Shown one piece after another: positions 56,926 to 64,000 of a stretch of DNA of 64,000 nt. Source of the stretch: Ruminiclostridium papyrosolvens C7 (GTDB lineage Bacteria > Bacillota > Clostridia > Acetivibrionales > DSM-1351); the NCBI RefSeq assembly GCF_000421965.1, contig NZ_ATAY01000030.1, positions 1-64,000 of the forward strand, written 5' to 3'. Position 1 is the stretch's first letter; each line of letters starts with the position of its first letter. A model generated the notes under the pieces. That model saw nothing but the letters and a program-made list of their open reading frames with translations. It was not told where the DNA came from and did no database searches. The position numbers were made by a program, and so were the translations under genes.

Positions 56926-57291
56926 TTATTTGCCCAAATCCTCCCAATGTTCATACGCTTCATATAGTTCTGAGAAAGCTCCCGCTCTGTCTTTTGCCAG
57001 TATTGAACCTCTAAGGCGTGCCAGATTAATACTAAACGCGTTAATTTCATCACGTTCTGAGCTGAACTGAACCCTTCTGACGACTTTCTTCCATACATCA
57101 GATAAATTGTTTGTATCCTTTACCGCTTTATCCCAATCGTCCTTTTGGATATCATTGACAACAGCATTTATTGATTCAGGTATACTGTCATTCTTCCCAA
57201 GGGGTCTTTTCAAAAAAATATCACTTTCCATAACAAAAATAAATAAAACCAGTGTAACAATAGGAATGGTTATAACCAGAAATTTTCTCAT
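56926..57291 (-). CDS. DUF4363 family protein
   Basis: The protein has 121 residues. One N-terminal membrane helix (ITIPIVTLVLFIFVM) then a helical outer domain with DWDKAVKDTNNLSDVWKKV and a C-terminal EHWEDLGK. Paired with a DUF421 gene 14 bases upstream in its direction. A homologous pair in mirror order lies just beyond. Function unknown. Confidence 0.85.
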   Translation of the reverse strand: MRKFLVITIPIVTLVLFIFVMESDIFLKRPLGKNDSIPESINAVVNDIQKDDWDKAVKDTNNLSDVWKKVVRRVQFSSERDEINAFSINLARLRGSILAKDRAGAFSELYEAYEHWEDLGK

Positions 57292-57305
57292 TTTGATTCA
57301 CTCCA

Positions 57306-58034
57306 TTAATATGGTCCTTTGTAATCACCGATATCAGTGATTTTAGTCATGTGGTCGTTGTATAAATCAATATACAGGGAACCTGATGGGTCCAGTGTTG
57401 CAATGAAAACATCTGAAATATTTTTAATTCCATGTTTTTTAAGTTCATTTAAAAGCCAGTTTTTATCCTTATCCAGCTGCCTTAGATTTTCTTCTATTAA
57501 TATTCCGTCATAGATCAGTTCACTGCTTATTCCTGAAGCTTTTTTCTGAATATGCATATCCTTTGGAGTAAGGTTCTGGAATTCTGGTTTTTTCAGAACT
57601 GATAACTGGCCGTTTGGCTCGATGATGGCAAAATCAACCTCATTCATGTCGAAAATATCCTTGTTTCTCAGTAACTCAGTAATATCTGAAACCCTGAACT
57701 TCATTTTTTTCAAGGTCTTCTCCATTATTTTACCGTTCATAATCACAATAGTAGGCTCATTTTCCAAATACTTGGCTACATATCTCCATCGCATAGTTAT
57801 ATATTCCAATAATAGACCCAAAGCCGCCCATACGAGTATCCCGATCCAGTGGGGCCATGAACGGCTGGAAAGGTCTGTTGACAATGTGGCCGCAATTGAG
57901 CCGATAGTTATTCCAAGAATATAATCAAAAAATGTCAGTTGGCTTATCTGCTCCTTGCCCAATATTCTGGTAAATATCAGCAGCGAAAAAAAGCTTATAA
58001 TTGATCTGACACATACTACCAGTCCTTCATTCAA
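57306..58034 (-). CDS. DUF421 (YetF/YrbG) membrane protein
   Basis: The protein has 242 residues if started at TTG 58034, 7 bases after AGGAGG; an upstream frame extends to 58175 but looks non-coding. Three membrane helices, FSLLIFTRILGKEQISQLTFFDYILGITIGSIAA (helices 1-2 region), then a soluble domain with NEVDFAIIEPNGQLSVLKK and DILIEENLRQLDKDKNWL-type sequence. DUF421 proteins are tied to spore resistance in Bacillus. Pairs with DUF4363. Confidence 0.88.
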   Translation of the reverse strand: MNEGLVVCVRSIISFFSLLIFTRILGKEQISQLTFFDYILGITIGSIAATLSTDLSSRSWPHWIGILVWAALGLLLEYITMRWRYVAKYLENEPTIVIMNGKIMEKTLKKMKFRVSDITELLRNKDIFDMNEVDFAIIEPNGQLSVLKKPEFQNLTPKDMHIQKKASGISSELIYDGILIEENLRQLDKDKNWLLNELKKHGIKNISDVFIATLDPSGSLYIDLYNDHMTKITDIGDYKGPY

Positions 58035-58138
58035 TTCAATTCCTCCTGATAACAGATAATAAGTTATTATCCTAAAGTAAATATTTTTTATGCAATTTAA
58101 GCACAATAATGTTAATTGTACCGGGGAGGTGTAGCATT

Positions 58139-58510
58139 GTGTTAATCGGGGCTGATATAAGAAGAAAACTTGCATTTGTGTGGCTTGTGCTGTTTTTGAT
58201 AATGTGGATAGTTTTTACTGTGTGTTTTAAGACAGGAACCATGCGAAGCCAATTGGAAGCTGTTGAACAGGCAGTTACAAATAAAGATTGGACAAGGGCG
58301 GAAAAAGAAACAGAAAAATTCACAGCTACTTACAAGGCCAGAAAATATTTTATTGAAATTAATAATTCAAGCGAAATAAATATTACATTTAACCATACAG
58401 TGGAACAACTTGCTGTTGCTGTAAAAAATAAACAGGATAGCGCCATGGAGTACACCGGATTATTGAAAGCGGCACTTGGATATGCGGTGCAGCCATTTGC
58501 AGAACCGTAA
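58139..58510 (+). CDS. DUF4363 family protein (second copy)
   Basis: The protein has 123 residues, GTG 58139 after GGGGAGG. One membrane helix (AFVWLVLFLIMWIVFTVCF) then helices with KDWTRAEKETEKF. It is distantly like the protein at 56926. Coupled with a DUF421 gene 31 bases downstream. Confidence 0.82.
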   Translation: MLIGADIRRKLAFVWLVLFLIMWIVFTVCFKTGTMRSQLEAVEQAVTNKDWTRAEKETEKFTATYKARKYFIEINNSSEINITFNHTVEQLAVAVKNKQDSAMEYTGLLKAALGYAVQPFAEP

Positions 58511-58541
58511 AACAGCATTTAAATAAGTATGGGAGAAAAAT

Positions 58542-59213
58542 ATGCAAACAGTTTTAACTTATTCTGTAAGAGTAGTTTTAGTCTACTTTTTTACTTATTT
58601 ATCAACAAGGATACTTACAAAAAAGGCAATTGCTCAGATGACTGCATATGAGATTGCAGGACTTATGATTATAGGAAATGTTGCAGCAGAACCACTGGTT
58701 GACAAGGTAATGGTTAAATCCGTTTATGGAACAGGTCTGTTAATATTATTAATGTTATTAACGTCAAGGATAGCTGTTTCAGACAGGTTCACAAAAATAA
58801 TGGAGCACAGTGCTTCTGTTGTCATAAATAACGGTCAGATAGACTTTAATGAAATAAAAAGACTGAACATGAGTTTAAATGTGCTTTTCGGAATGATAAG
58901 GCAACAAGGGTTCAACCGGATTTCAGATATTGAAGCGGCAGTTTTCGAGCCTAACGGTACACTTTCTGTTTTTGCCAATTCACAGAATAAGCCCGTTACC
59001 AAAAAGGATATGAATATAAACGTTTCCCATGAGCCAATCAGTATGCCTCTGATAATGAATGGAAAAATTGTGAGGGAAAATCTTGAGTATGTTGGCAGGA
59101 GTGAAGCCTGGTTGGTAGAAGAATTAAAAAAACAGGGAATAAATGATTATGTTCATGAAGTTTTCCTTACAGAGCTGGATTCTTCATGGAACTTAATAGT
59201 TTACAGAAAATGA
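58542..59213 (+). CDS. DUF421 membrane protein (second copy)
   Basis: The protein has 223 residues with GGGAGAAA before ATG 58542. Three membrane helices (LVYFFTYLSTRILTKKAIAQM and EIAGLMIIGNVAAEPL), then a soluble domain AAVFEPNGTLSVFANSQNK and VRENLEYVGRSEAWLVEELKK, homologous to the copy at 57306. Gene order of the two pairs is a mirror image around 58080. Confidence 0.88.
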   Translation: MQTVLTYSVRVVLVYFFTYLSTRILTKKAIAQMTAYEIAGLMIIGNVAAEPLVDKVMVKSVYGTGLLILLMLLTSRIAVSDRFTKIMEHSASVVINNGQIDFNEIKRLNMSLNVLFGMIRQQGFNRISDIEAAVFEPNGTLSVFANSQNKPVTKKDMNINVSHEPISMPLIMNGKIVRENLEYVGRSEAWLVEELKKQGINDYVHEVFLTELDSSWNLIVYRK

Positions 59214-59259
59214 TTTTAAAAAGTATTTTAAAAAGTATTTTAATAACTATTGTTTTAAA

Positions 59260-59304
59260 ATAAAATACAGTGGTATAATGTATCATTATACCACTGTATT
59301 TTAT
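59260..59304. repeat. Perfect 21-base inverted repeat, terminator-like
   Basis: Arms 59260-59280 and 59284-59304 (core ATACAGTGGTATAATG / CATTATACCACTGTAT) are perfect around a TAT loop. It ends DUF421 transcription as a hairpin and also holds a TATAAT, so it may overlap the promoter of the next gene. Confidence 0.75.
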
Positions 59305-59319
59305 ATGTGGAGGTTCCAA

Positions 59320-60294
59320 ATGAATATCAAATATGGTATTATAGGGTTAGGTGGTATAGCTCAGGTATTCGCCGGAGCTTTAAATACCATTCCGGATGCA
59401 GAATTAACGGCTGTAGCTTCCGGCAACAGGGAAAGAGCAGAAGCTTTTTCCAAAAAATTCGAAGCATCAAAAATTTATGACAGCTATATTGACCTGATAC
59501 ATGATAAGGAAGTAGATGTCGTATACGTCGCACTCACACACAATTTTCATTATGATATAGTTAAGATGTGTCTTGAAAACGGTAAGGCCGTTTTATGTGA
59601 AAAACCTCTTGCTATAAATAAAAAAGATGCAGAAGAACTGATTGCTCTTTCAAGGAAAAACAAGGTGCTTTTAATGGAAGCCATGTGGACTCGCTGCCTG
59701 CCTTCCTTTCAAAAAGCAAAAGAATGGGTAGACTCAGGCAAAATAGGTGATGTAAGGCTGATAGATGCAAAATTCTGCTTTAACGCACCCTATGACCCTA
59801 AACACAGACTGTTTAATCCTCGACTCGCAGGCGGCAGCCTATATGATACAGGTGTATATGTTATAGAATTTACAACAGGAATTCTTGGAGAAAAGCCTGA
59901 AACAGTCAGTGGATTTGCAACGATAGCAGAGACCGGTGTAGATGATTTTGCGGTAATAAATATGAGCTTTAAATCAGGTGCACTGGCAATGTTGAGCTGT
60001 GGAACCCGGGCCCACGTGAACAAGGATGCGGGAATTTACGGAACAAATGGAAGAATTGTAGTGTATGAGTTTTTCAGTTCAAAGAAATGTGAGCTTTACG
60101 ACAATAATAATAACCTGGTTGAATCTTTTGAAGATTATTGCCAGGATGGTTTTGTTTATCAAATAAGGCATTTTAATAAATTATTTGAAAAAGGCAAGCT
60201 TGAAAGTGATATAATTCCCCTTGAAGATACGGCAAATTGTGCCGATGTATTTGATAAGCTGATGAATCAGTGGGGAATTGTAGGAAATATATAA
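59320..60294 (+). CDS. Gfo/Idh/MocA family oxidoreductase
   Basis: The protein has 324 residues with GGAGG before ATG 59320. NAD(P) fold YGIIGLGGIAQVFAGAL, then the catalytic-lysine motif VLCEKPLAINKKDA, and a C-terminal substrate domain with DTGVYVIEFTTGILG. Similar to dihydrodiol/xylose-type dehydrogenases. Likely oxidises or reduces a sugar or cyclitol. Single gene. Confidence 0.93.
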   Translation: MNIKYGIIGLGGIAQVFAGALNTIPDAELTAVASGNRERAEAFSKKFEASKIYDSYIDLIHDKEVDVVYVALTHNFHYDIVKMCLENGKAVLCEKPLAINKKDAEELIALSRKNKVLLMEAMWTRCLPSFQKAKEWVDSGKIGDVRLIDAKFCFNAPYDPKHRLFNPRLAGGSLYDTGVYVIEFTTGILGEKPETVSGFATIAETGVDDFAVINMSFKSGALAMLSCGTRAHVNKDAGIYGTNGRIVVYEFFSSKKCELYDNNNNLVESFEDYCQDGFVYQIRHFNKLFEKGKLESDIIPLEDTANCADVFDKLMNQWGIVGNI

Positions 60295-60388
60295 AAAATG
60301 TTCCCCCCTCAAAAAAACAAATTATGACGAATGAATATATTGGCAGCAAAAATTGTCTGCAAATTATATTTATCAGGGGGGAATTCAA

Positions 60389-61208
60389 ATGAAATTTCAA
60401 AAAGTATTGATTGGGTCATTGGCATTTACAATTCTTATGACATCTTTAGTAATGCCGGGTGTGCTGGCAAACAGCAGTAATACACCCTCAACACATGTGA
60501 CAGCTAAAAGCGAAAAATCGGGTAAAAATGCCAACAGCATTAAGAAGCAGGAAAGAGATGCAGAAAAGGCAGCTATCAGAGCTACTTATTCCGAGGATGA
60601 GCTTGCAAAACTGAAAATTGCAGGTGATAAAATACAAAAAAAACAATAAGAATGTCGCAGTATTGCCGGTAGAAAACATAATTGTTAAGGGTGCCAAAGT
60701 AAAATTTGATACACCTCCGGTTATAAAATCCGGTAGGACACTAATTCCGGTAAAGGCATTGTCAGAAGCTTTCGGAGCTGAGGTTAAATGGATTTCTGCA
60801 GAAAGAAAGGTTGTCATTACAAAAGATAGTACTGAAATAGTTCTTCAATTAGATAATAATAAAATATATGTAAACGGCGTCGAGTCAACGATTGATGTAC
60901 CAGCATGTTCAATAAACGGAAGAACTGTTGTACCAATAAAATTTATTGTTGAGAAGATGGGATTATTGGTAAAATGGGACAGTGATTCACAGGTAGTTGA
61001 GATTGAAAATCCGACTTCAACTGTACCGGCAGAGCCGACAACAGCACCAACTGATCCAACAACAACTCCGGCACAGCCGACAACAGCACCAACCGAGCCA
61101 ACAACAACTCCGGCACAGCCGACAACAGCACCAACCGAGCCAACAACAGCTCCGGCACAGCCGACAACAGCACCGACAGAGCCAGCAACGACTCCGGCAG
61201 CACAGTAA
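60389..61208 (+). CDS. Secreted copper-amine-oxidase-N (stalk) domain protein with PT-repeat tail, frameshifted
   Basis: ATG 60389 follows CAGGGGGGA. A signal peptide (about 28 residues) and a charged stretch run to an A8 run (60640-60647), after which the frame stops at 60649. The +1 frame continues NNKNVAVLPVENIIVKGAKV, then two stalk repeats SGRTLIPVKALSEAFGAEVKW and NGRTVVPIKFIVEKMGLLVKW. Removing one A joins them. The tail is four 14-residue repeats rich in Pro, Thr, Ala. The stalk domain is common in clostridial cell-surface proteins. The A8 tract could be phase variable or an error. Confidence 0.8.
61026..61193 (+). repeat. Four 42-base tandem repeats coding PAxPTTAPTxPTTT
   Basis: Units start at 61026, 61068, 61110 and 61152. 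Middle units are near identical. They encode the Thr/Pro tail, typical of flexible or glycosylated cell-wall linkers. Confidence 0.85.
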
Positions 61209-61262
61209 AACAACCGTATCAAACGGCTTGTTCTCTGTTATATTAAGGGGGAGATACATTAA

Positions 61263-61457
61263 TTGGATATACAACAATTATATAACGATATGGAGAAATT
61301 AAGAGAAAGACTGAACCTAGAGCTGGAAGATTGTCTGGAAAATGGAGGCATGAGTCTGGAAGTTTTAGATTTGAGCCAAAAACTTGATGAATTAATAGTA
61401 GAATATATGAAACAAGCAAAGCCCGAAACTAATACAGAGAGTAATGAAGTCGCTTGA
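61263..61457 (+). CDS. Spo0E-like aspartyl-phosphate phosphatase
   Basis: The protein has 64 residues, TTG 61263 after AGGGGGAGAT. Two helices; the second contains LSQKLDELIVEYM, the SQxLD signature of Spo0E proteins that dephosphorylate Spo0A~P and delay sporulation. The C-terminus is a short polar tail. Located between a surface protein gene and a terminator. Confidence 0.9.
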   Translation: MDIQQLYNDMEKLRERLNLELEDCLENGGMSLEVLDLSQKLDELIVEYMKQAKPETNTESNEVA

Positions 61458-61476
61458 TATATGAATAAATATGTTT

Positions 61477-61530
61477 AAAAAACGGAACTTGTATGAATAG
61501 ACCTTTTCTATCTACAGGTTCCGTTTTATT
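61477..61530 (+). terminator. Terminator after Spo0E-like gene
   Basis: AAAACGGAACTTGTA (61479-61493) pairs with TACAGGTTCCGTTTTA (61513-61528). Confidence 0.82.
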
Positions 61531-61696
61531 AATTATAAGTATGAAAAAACTATAAGTAGAGACAAAAGCGGATAGAAAATTAATGATAATCACATAATAT
61601 ATTCATATGCGTATAAATTATATTGATTTTTGATATTATTTTCTGTATAATCACCGTGAAGTAATTAAGATATGTAAATCAGGAGGTATTGATGAT

Positions 61697-62896
61697 ATGG
61701 GAAAGGCTTTGATAATTGGTGCGGGCGGTGTAGCAAGTGTTGTTATCCATAAATGCTGTCAGAACCCCGATGTATTTGAAGAAATATGTATAGCCAGCAG
61801 AACTTTGGAAAAATGCGAGGCTATAAAAAATAAATTGGCAGGAAGCAAAACTAAGATTCAAACAGCACAGGTGGATGCTGATAATACTGATATGCTAATC
61901 GACCTTATCAATAAATTTAGGCCGGACATTGTTATAAATGTAGCACTTCCATATCAGGATTTGACTATAATGGATGCATGTCTTGCGACAGGTGTGGATT
62001 ACCTTGATACTGCAAATTATGAGCCGCCAGAGATACCAAAGTTTGAATATAAATGGCAATGGGCATACAGAGACAAATTTGAAAAGGCAGGAATAACAGC
62101 ACTTTTAGGGAGCGGTTTTGACCCGGGAGTTACTAGTGTTTTCTGTGCATATGCTCAGAAACATTATTTTGATGAAATACATTATATAGATATAGTGGAT
62201 GCAAATGCGGGAGATCACGGATACCCATTTGCTACAAACTTTAATCCTGAAATAAATATACGTGAAATAACTGCAAAAGGAAGCTATTGGGAAAACGGAG
62301 ACTGGGTTGAAACAGAACCCCTTGAATTAAAAAGGGTTTACAATCTTCCGGAAATAGGACCAAAGGATGTTTATTTGTTACACCACGAAGAAATTGAGTC
62401 TTTGGCACTAAATATCAAAGGTGTAAAAAGAATCAGGTTTTGGATGACTTTCTCGGAGAAATACCTTACACACTTAAGAGTCCTTGAGAACGTAGGTATG
62501 ACATCCATTGAACCCATTGATTTCGAAGGCCAGAAGATTATTCCTCTCCAGTTCCTTAAGGCTGTACTTCCTGATCCTGCTTCACTTGGGCCAAGGACTA
62601 AGGGGAAAACAAACATCGGCTGTATTATACAAGGTATTAAAGACGGAAAGCCAAGAACGTATTATGTGTATAACGTATGTGTACATGAGGAATGTTATGC
62701 GGAAGTAGGTTCACAGGCAATTTCCTATACAACAGGAGTTCCTGCAATGATAGGAGCTATGATGATGTTAAAAGGAATCTGGAAAGGGCCGGGTGTTTTC
62801 AATATTGAAGAATTTGATCCCGATCCGTTTATGGAAGAACTAAACAGATGCGGACTTCCTTGGAAAGAAAGCTTCGCACCAGAGCTTATAGACTAG
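61697..62896 (+). CDS. Carboxynorspermidine/carboxyspermidine dehydrogenase (saccharopine dehydrogenase-like)
   Basis: The protein has 399 residues, ATG 61697 after AGGAGGT. Rossmann fold ALIIGAGGVASVVIHKC; then DYLDTANYEPPE, GSGFDPGVTSVF and DANAGDHGYPFATNFNPEINIRE. This is the CASDH subgroup, which condenses putrescine (or diaminopropane) with aspartate semialdehyde. The decarboxylase follows 110 bases on. Together with speA, this gives spermidine without S-adenosylmethionine decarboxylase. Confidence 0.93.
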   Translation: MGKALIIGAGGVASVVIHKCCQNPDVFEEICIASRTLEKCEAIKNKLAGSKTKIQTAQVDADNTDMLIDLINKFRPDIVINVALPYQDLTIMDACLATGVDYLDTANYEPPEIPKFEYKWQWAYRDKFEKAGITALLGSGFDPGVTSVFCAYAQKHYFDEIHYIDIVDANAGDHGYPFATNFNPEINIREITAKGSYWENGDWVETEPLELKRVYNLPEIGPKDVYLLHHEEIESLALNIKGVKRIRFWMTFSEKYLTHLRVLENVGMTSIEPIDFEGQKIIPLQFLKAVLPDPASLGPRTKGKTNIGCIIQGIKDGKPRTYYVYNVCVHEECYAEVGSQAISYTTGVPAMIGAMMMLKGIWKGPGVFNIEEFDPDPFMEELNRCGLPWKESFAPELID

Positions 62897-62909
62897 TAAG
62901 GTACATCAA

Positions 62910-62964
62910 GCGGCCGCTGCCAAATGTCAAAACTACTGAATAGTTGAGGCTGGCGGCGGCTGAT
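62910..62964 (+). other. GC-rich hairpin between polyamine genes
   Basis: AGCGGCCGCTGCC and GGCTGGCGGCGGCT can pair with bulges, unusual in this AT-rich DNA. It might affect read-through between the two genes. Confidence 0.35.
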
Positions 62965-63007
62965 TAACTTTTTTAAATAAATTTCGGCTCATGGAGGCTA
63001 ATATAAA

Positions 63008-64000
63008 TTGATTAAAAATTTAGATATTGATATAAAAAGCTTGCCGACGCCATGCTACATAGTTGATGAGCGTCTTCTTGTAAAGAATCTTGAAATTCTG
63101 GATTCAGTTCAAAAGCGCACAGGTTGCAAAATACTTCTGGCACAAAAAGGTTTTTCCATGCATTCTGTATATCCGCTGGTTGGAAAATATCTGGCAGGAG
63201 TTACTTCAAGCTCTTTGTTTGAGGCAAGACTGGGTTACGAAAAAATGGGCAAAGAGGTTCATATTTATGCCCCTGCATATATAGAAGAAGAGTTTGATGA
63301 GATAATGAAATACTGTGACCATATAGTGTTCAATTCATTTCATCAATGGAACAAATATAAAGACAAGGTAAAGACGTCTGATAAAAAAATAGGCTGTGGA
63401 ATTCGTATAAACCCTGAGTATTCTGAATTGGAGCATCCAATATATGACCCATGCTACAAATTCTCAAGACTGGGCGTAACCCTTCCCAACTTCAAGCCTG
63501 AGGAGCTGGACGGTATTGAAGGGCTCCATTTCCATACAATGTGCGAGCAGAATTCAGATACACTGGAGAGAACAATTAAAGTAGTTGATGAAAAATTCGG
63601 ACATTATATCAAGGATATGAAATGGCTGAATTTTGGCGGAGGCCATCATATAACCAGACCTGATTACGACATAGAAGCACTTGAACGTTCAATTAAATAC
63701 TTTCAGGATAAATACGGTATTGACGTATATCTGGAGCCCGGAGAGGCAGTCGCATTAAATACCGGCTATCTTGTAGCAAAGGTACTTGACACAGTAGAAA
63801 ACGGAATGAATATTGCAATATTAGATACTTCGGCAGCCTGCCATATGCCGGATGTACTGGAAATGCCATATAGGCCCAACATAATCGGTGCTGGAAAGCC
63901 GGATGAAAGCCCGATAACCTACAGGCTTGGAGGACATACCTGTCTGGCTGGGGATATTATCGGAGACTATTCTTTTGAACAAAACCTGAAACCGGGCGAC
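63008..64000 (+). CDS. nspC: Carboxynorspermidine decarboxylase, 3' partial
   Basis: The frame runs open from TTG 63008 (site TGGAGGC) to the window end, 331 codons. It decarboxylates carboxynorspermidine or carboxyspermidine. Fold III PLP enzyme: Lys47 in LLAQKGFS, HFHTMCEQNSDTL, FGGGHHI and LEPGEAVA, then LDTSAACHMPDVLEMPYRP with the catalytic region. The full protein is about 375-390 residues, so the last 50 are missing. Confidence 0.93.
   Translation, partial: MIKNLDIDIKSLPTPCYIVDERLLVKNLEILDSVQKRTGCKILLAQKGFSMHSVYPLVGKYLAGVTSSSLFEARLGYEKMGKEVHIYAPAYIEEEFDEIMKYCDHIVFNSFHQWNKYKDKVKTSDKKIGCGIRINPEYSELEHPIYDPCYKFSRLGVTLPNFKPEELDGIEGLHFHTMCEQNSDTLERTIKVVDEKFGHYIKDMKWLNFGGGHHITRPDYDIEALERSIKYFQDKYGIDVYLEPGEAVALNTGYLVAKVLDTVENGMNIAILDTSAACHMPDVLEMPYRPNIIGAGKPDESPITYRLGGHTCLAGDIIGDYSFEQNLKPGD

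Noticed and set aside
61026-61193. CRISPR array
   Set aside because: Repeats are contiguous 42-base coding units without spacers.
62910-62964. Engineered NotI site or vector sequence
   Set aside because: GCGGCCGC occurs in a natural-looking GC-rich hairpin without any vector context.
63090-63284. Separate 64-residue gene
   Set aside because: It is an out-of-frame reading inside the nspC gene.

Overview
The window looks like chromosomal DNA from a mesophilic cellulolytic clostridium of the Ruminiclostridium (Clostridium) cellulolyticum group. It is AT-rich, with strong AGGAGG ribosome sites. It encodes three proteins with type I dockerins: a GH5 endoglucanase nearly identical in my memory to C. 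cellulolyticum Cel5A/CelCCA, a CotH-domain protein and an unknown protein. It also has a Spo0E-like protein and a coat-type manganese catalase. I saw no rRNA, tRNA, CRISPR array, transposase or prophage block. Species assignment is inference.

Layout. 1-5.3 kb: end of an ABC exporter (frameshifted), then a three-gene operon for a papain/BtrH-like cysteine protein, a 2-deoxy-scyllo-inosose-synthase-like cyclase and an intracellular GH10 protein. This may be part of an undescribed aminocyclitol-type natural product locus. 5.4-7.7 kb: T-box leader and metG. 7.7-15.5 kb: cel5A, a two-gene MBL/unknown unit, a small dockerin protein, a GyrI-like protein and the CotH-dockerin protein. 15.6-22.1 kb: nucleotide-sugar dehydrogenase, EFR1 ferredoxin, a BceAB/MacB-like ABC pair and a PadR-HAAS pair. 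22.0-25.8 kb: thiSFGHE operon with an attenuator-like leader. 25.9-30.7 kb: LysM protein, chemoreceptor and tail-collar-domain proteins. 30.7-33.9 kb: ArsR, Old Yellow Enzyme, DUF1858 and a DUF1646 transporter with a riboswitch-like leader. 34-37.1 kb: an AT-rich accessory patch with GNAT, a lipoprotein, GyrI-like, a broken kinase and a decayed HAD gene. 37.2-41.3 kb: Mn catalase, zinc alcohol dehydrogenase, MBL hydrolase and a LysM-GH18 spore hydrolase.

41.6-47.8 kb carries a compact set matching flavin-based extracellular electron transfer as described in Listeria: type II NADH dehydrogenase with extra C-terminal membrane domain, UbiA prenyltransferase, NusG-II protein, Gx transporter, duplicated-domain lipoprotein and ApbE. 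47.9-54.8 kb holds four MFS exporters, an aldo/keto reductase and a TetR regulator. 54.9-64 kb holds arginine decarboxylase, two divergent DUF421/DUF4363 pairs, a Gfo/Idh/MocA oxidoreductase, a secreted stalk-domain protein with PT repeats, a Spo0E-like protein, and the carboxynorspermidine dehydrogenase/decarboxylase pair, the last gene running off the window.

At least five genes are interrupted by single-base shifts, two of them in A runs. Either the assembly has indel errors or there is real phase variation or decay. This needs read-level checking before any of these genes is called dead.
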